Assembly (NCBI GenBank): GCA_031551125.1
Contig: JAVBOB010000013.1
Span: 136,036 to 200,035 of the forward strand
Origin: JAIRNF01 sp031551125
GTDB lineage: Bacteria; Bacteroidota; Bacteroidia; Bacteroidales; UBA932
DNA length: 64,000 bases
Direction of reading: 5' to 3'
In this document: positions 61,832 to 64,000 of the stretch, piece after piece
Layout: every line of letters starts with the position of its first letter
How positions within the stretch are numbered: the stretch's first letter is position 1
The notes under the pieces: model-generated
The model's input: the letters and a program-made list of their open reading frames with translations, nothing else
Told to the model about the DNA's origin: nothing
Database searches by the model: none
Program-made: the position numbers and the translations under genes

Positions 61832-62371
61832 ATGAAACGGATAACCTTACACGACAAAACTTTCGAAATCTCAATTCCTGAGGAAAAAATTCTTGGAGCA
61901 GTAAAACAGCTTGCCGAACAGCTGAATAACGATCTTAAAGACGTCGATAAGCCAATATTTATAAGCATCCTAAACGGTTCATTTATGTTTACTGCCGATT
62001 TGGTGAAGCATATAAATATTTCTTGCGAAATATCATTTCTTAAGCTGTCTTCTTACAACGGCACAGCATCAAGCGGATGTGTAAAGGAACTTATAGGGCT
62101 GACCAAAAGCATAGAAGGCCGCACGATTATTATACTTGAAGATATTGTAGATACAGGAAAAACGTTAGAAGAATTAGTCAATGTTCTTCATACGCATAAG
62201 CCCAAAGAGATAAAATTAGCAACTCTCTTACTTAAACCGGATGTTTATAAAAAAGATATAAAGCTCGACTACATTGGGCTTTCAATAGCTAACGATTTTA
62301 TTGTAGGCTACGGTTTAGATTACGATGAGCTGGGGCGTAACTATCGTGATATTTATACTCTTGTAAAATAA
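61832..62371 (+). CDS. hpt: Hypoxanthine phosphoribosyltransferase
   Basis: The 179-residue enzyme has the PRPP motif IIILEDIVDTGKTLEELV, the loop ISILNGSFMFTADLVKHI and the C-terminal SIANDFIVGYGLDYDELGRNYRDI. It salvages hypoxanthine and guanine. It leads the short group hpt-adk, with obg following behind a terminator. Confidence 0.94.
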   Translation: MKRITLHDKTFEISIPEEKILGAVKQLAEQLNNDLKDVDKPIFISILNGSFMFTADLVKHINISCEISFLKLSSYNGTASSGCVKELIGLTKSIEGRTIIILEDIVDTGKTLEELVNVLHTHKPKEIKLATLLLKPDVYKKDIKLDYIGLSIANDFIVGYGLDYDELGRNYRDIYTLVK

Positions 62372-62389
62372 TAACTAAAACCTACTCAT

Positions 62390-62968
62390 ATGCTAAACAT
62401 AATATTATTCGGGCCTCCGGGCGCGGGCAAAGGCACACAGGCCGAAAAACTGATTGAAAAATACGGGTTGGTTCATCTTTCAACCGGCGATCTGCTGAGA
62501 GCAGAAATTGCTAAGCAAACTCCGCTTGGCATGGAAGCTAAAAAACTTATCGATAAGGGAGAGTTGGTGCCCGATGAGGTGGTTATTGAAATGATCCGAA
62601 GTAAAATTCATGAAAACATCAATGGTAATGGCTTTATTTTTGACGGGTTTCCGCGTACAACTGTACAAGCCCAGAAATTAGACGAAATGCTTGCCAAGGA
62701 AGGCGTTGATGTTGACATGATGTTTTCGTTGATAGCGGATGATGATGTTATTATTAAACGAATTCTTAAGCGTGGTGAAATCTCGGGCAGATCAGATGAT
62801 CAGAATATTGACATTATTAGGAATCGTTTAGATACCTATAACCGCCAGACTGCTATTGTAGAAGAGCATTACAAGGGCAGAAAAAAACACAAACCCGTAC
62901 ACGGAATGGGAACGATAGATGAAACATTTGGCTTTATCGTAGAAGAGATTAACGAGCTAAAAAAGTAA
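62390..62968 (+). CDS. adk: Adenylate kinase
   Basis: The 192-residue enzyme has the P-loop FGPPGAGKGTQAEKL, the AMP site LSTGDLLRAEI and the motif FDGFPRTTVQAQKLD. The lid is short, without the zinc-binding insert, as is usual in Bacteroidota. It lies 18 bases after hpt and is closed by a terminator. Confidence 0.96.
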   Translation: MLNIILFGPPGAGKGTQAEKLIEKYGLVHLSTGDLLRAEIAKQTPLGMEAKKLIDKGELVPDEVVIEMIRSKIHENINGNGFIFDGFPRTTVQAQKLDEMLAKEGVDVDMMFSLIADDDVIIKRILKRGEISGRSDDQNIDIIRNRLDTYNRQTAIVEEHYKGRKKHKPVHGMGTIDETFGFIVEEINELKK

Positions 62969-62990
62969 GATTTATTTAACCATAATTTTC

Positions 62991-63027
62991 ACAAAGAAAG
63001 CGACAAGGGCAGTGTCGCTTTCTTTGT
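62991..63027 (+). terminator. Terminator after adk
   Basis: A perfect 15-bp stem (62991-63005 with 63013-63027) has a 7-nt loop AGGGCAG. The right arm ends in CTTTCTTTGT. It separates hpt-adk from obg. Confidence 0.85.
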
Positions 63028-63055
63028 CTGATTAAAATAAGTGCTATTAAAGTAC

Positions 63056-63063
63056 TACCTTTG
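63056..63063 (+). promoter_or_regulatory. -7 promoter box of obg
   Basis: TACCTTTG matches TAnnTTTG; it lies about 108 bases before the obg ATG and after the adk terminator. The -33 box is unclear. Confidence 0.45.
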
Positions 63064-63170
63064 CGCTATTGATTTGTATAGCAAATATGTAAATCAACAG
63101 TATATATTATTTCAACAAAATAAAGTCTTTGTTCTTTTGTCTATAAGTCTTTATTCTATAATTAAACTAC

Positions 63171-64000
63171 ATGGCATCATCAAATTTTGTAGATTACGTA
63201 AAACTGTTTCTTCGCTCAGGTAAGGGCGGCAATGGCTCTATGCATCTCCATAGAGAAAAATTCGTACCTAAGGGAGGTCCCGATGGCGGCAATGGCGGTC
63301 GTGGCGGACACATTATTCTTCGTGGTAATAAGCAGTACTGGACACTTATACACCTAAAGTATCGCAAGCATATATATGCCGAAGATGGGCAGTCGGGCAG
63401 CGGCTCGCTCTCTACAGGTGCCAATGGAAAAGATATTATCTTGGATGTTCCGCTGGGTACTGTTGTGAAAGACCCTGAAACCTACGATGTTCTTTGTGAG
63501 GTAACAGAAGAAAAAGAATATATCTTACTTCGAGGCGGACGTGGCGGAATGGGCAACGCCCACTTCAAAACCTCAACCAACCAAACCCCCCGCTTTGCAC
63601 AGCCTGGCGAAGACTGTATTGAAGGCTGGTTTATTTTAGAGCTGAAGCTGCTTGCCGATGTTGGCTTAGTGGGTTTCCCTAATGCGGGAAAATCAACGTT
63701 GCTATCGGTTGTATCGGCAGCAAAACCAAAAATTGCTAACTATGCTTTTACTACTTTAGAGCCAAACCTTGGCATCGTTTACTATCGTGATGACAAGTCG
63801 TTTGTAATGGCAGATATCCCGGGAATTATAGAAGGCGCACATGAGGGCAGAGGACTTGGACTCCGCTTCCTACGCCATATTGAGCGTAACTCGATGCTAC
63901 TATTTATGATTCCTGCCGATAGTAAAGATATTGCCAACGAGTATAAGATATTGCTTAACGAGCTGAAGCAGTATAACCCTGAGCTGCTTGATAAGAAACG
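63171..64000 (+). CDS. obgE: Obg-family GTPase, 5' part
   Basis: The frame from ATG 63171 (MASSNFVDYVKLFLRSGKGG) is open to the window end, about 276 residues. The glycine-rich Obg domain is seen in GGPDGGNGGRGGHIILRGN and RGGRGGMGNAHFKTSTNQ. The GTPase domain begins near residue 160: P-loop GFPNAGKSTLLS, switch I YAFTTLEPNLG and G3 DIPGIIEGAHEGRGLG. The NKxD part lies beyond the window. Obg binds the 50S subunit and links ribosome assembly to the stringent response. Confidence 0.95.
   Translation, partial: MASSNFVDYVKLFLRSGKGGNGSMHLHREKFVPKGGPDGGNGGRGGHIILRGNKQYWTLIHLKYRKHIYAEDGQSGSGSLSTGANGKDIILDVPLGTVVKDPETYDVLCEVTEEKEYILLRGGRGGMGNAHFKTSTNQTPRFAQPGEDCIEGWFILELKLLADVGLVGFPNAGKSTLLSVVSAAKPKIANYAFTTLEPNLGIVYYRDDKSFVMADIPGIIEGAHEGRGLGLRFLRHIERNSMLLFMIPADSKDIANEYKILLNELKQYNPELLDKK

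Noticed and set aside
63041..63223. 60-residue frame before obg
   Set aside because: It overlaps the Obg start in another frame and is AT-rich; obg at 63171 has the full family N-terminus.

Overview
The window is chromosomal DNA of a member of the Bacteroidota, most probably of the Bacteroidales. The evidence is a PorE-type type IX secretion lipoprotein, a secreted protein with a C-terminal T9SS sorting domain, a bacterial serine palmitoyltransferase, Bacteroidota-style -7 promoter boxes (TAnnTTTG), few Shine-Dalgarno sites, and an arginine pathway built around an N-succinylornithine-type carbamoyltransferase. It holds about 55 protein genes, one tRNA (His), a split gene, and many short intergenic repeats. 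No transposase, phage gene or CRISPR array was seen.

Layout. 1-6.3 kb: tail of a beta-propeller protein, porE, purM, an MntA/HepT toxin-antitoxin pair and an acyl-CoA ligase. 6.3-22.3 kb: a DPP IV-like peptidase, aqpZ, small envelope proteins, a flavoprotein, a second S9 peptidase with tsaB, a TolC/adaptor pair and a GNAT protein. 22.9-28.8 kb: serine palmitoyltransferase, an EF-G paralogue with altered GTPase motifs, and a recF/DUF721/walJ operon. 29.2-35.0 kb: an ABC-type efflux operon without its ATPase gene, followed by a TlpA-like thioredoxin. 35.2-36.9 kb: tRNA-His, then an AT-rich patch with a frameshifted serine-dehydrogenase-type proteinase gene. 37.3-42.9 kb: panC/panD with two envelope-type genes, pfkA, a creatininase-like protein and a deoxynucleoside kinase. 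43.2-51.1 kb: small enzymes and a PASTA/T9SS-cargo/rluD/hydrolase/MBL/transglycosylase series. 51.5-60.9 kb: an arginine operon (Arg-rich leader peptide, GNAT, argG, argC, argD, argF', argB, argE, argH). 61.1-64 kb: purE, hpt, adk and the start of obg.

The most notable points are: (1) a 28-codon leader ORF with five Arg codons among its last eleven, placed just behind a promoter box and ahead of a hairpin, which looks like ribosome-mediated attenuation of the arg operon; (2) the carbamoyltransferase carries Pro90, which points to succinylated intermediates and makes the first GNAT gene a candidate for the missing first enzyme; (3) an EF-G paralogue lacking the catalytic His of G3; (4) a split, AT-rich proteinase gene beside tRNA-His; (5) several families of small inverted-repeat elements, including four copies of a MITE-like element with shared ends, some nested in each other and some inside the arg operon.

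All calls come from reading the sequence and the translated frames. No database search was run, so family names rest on motifs and remembered family features.
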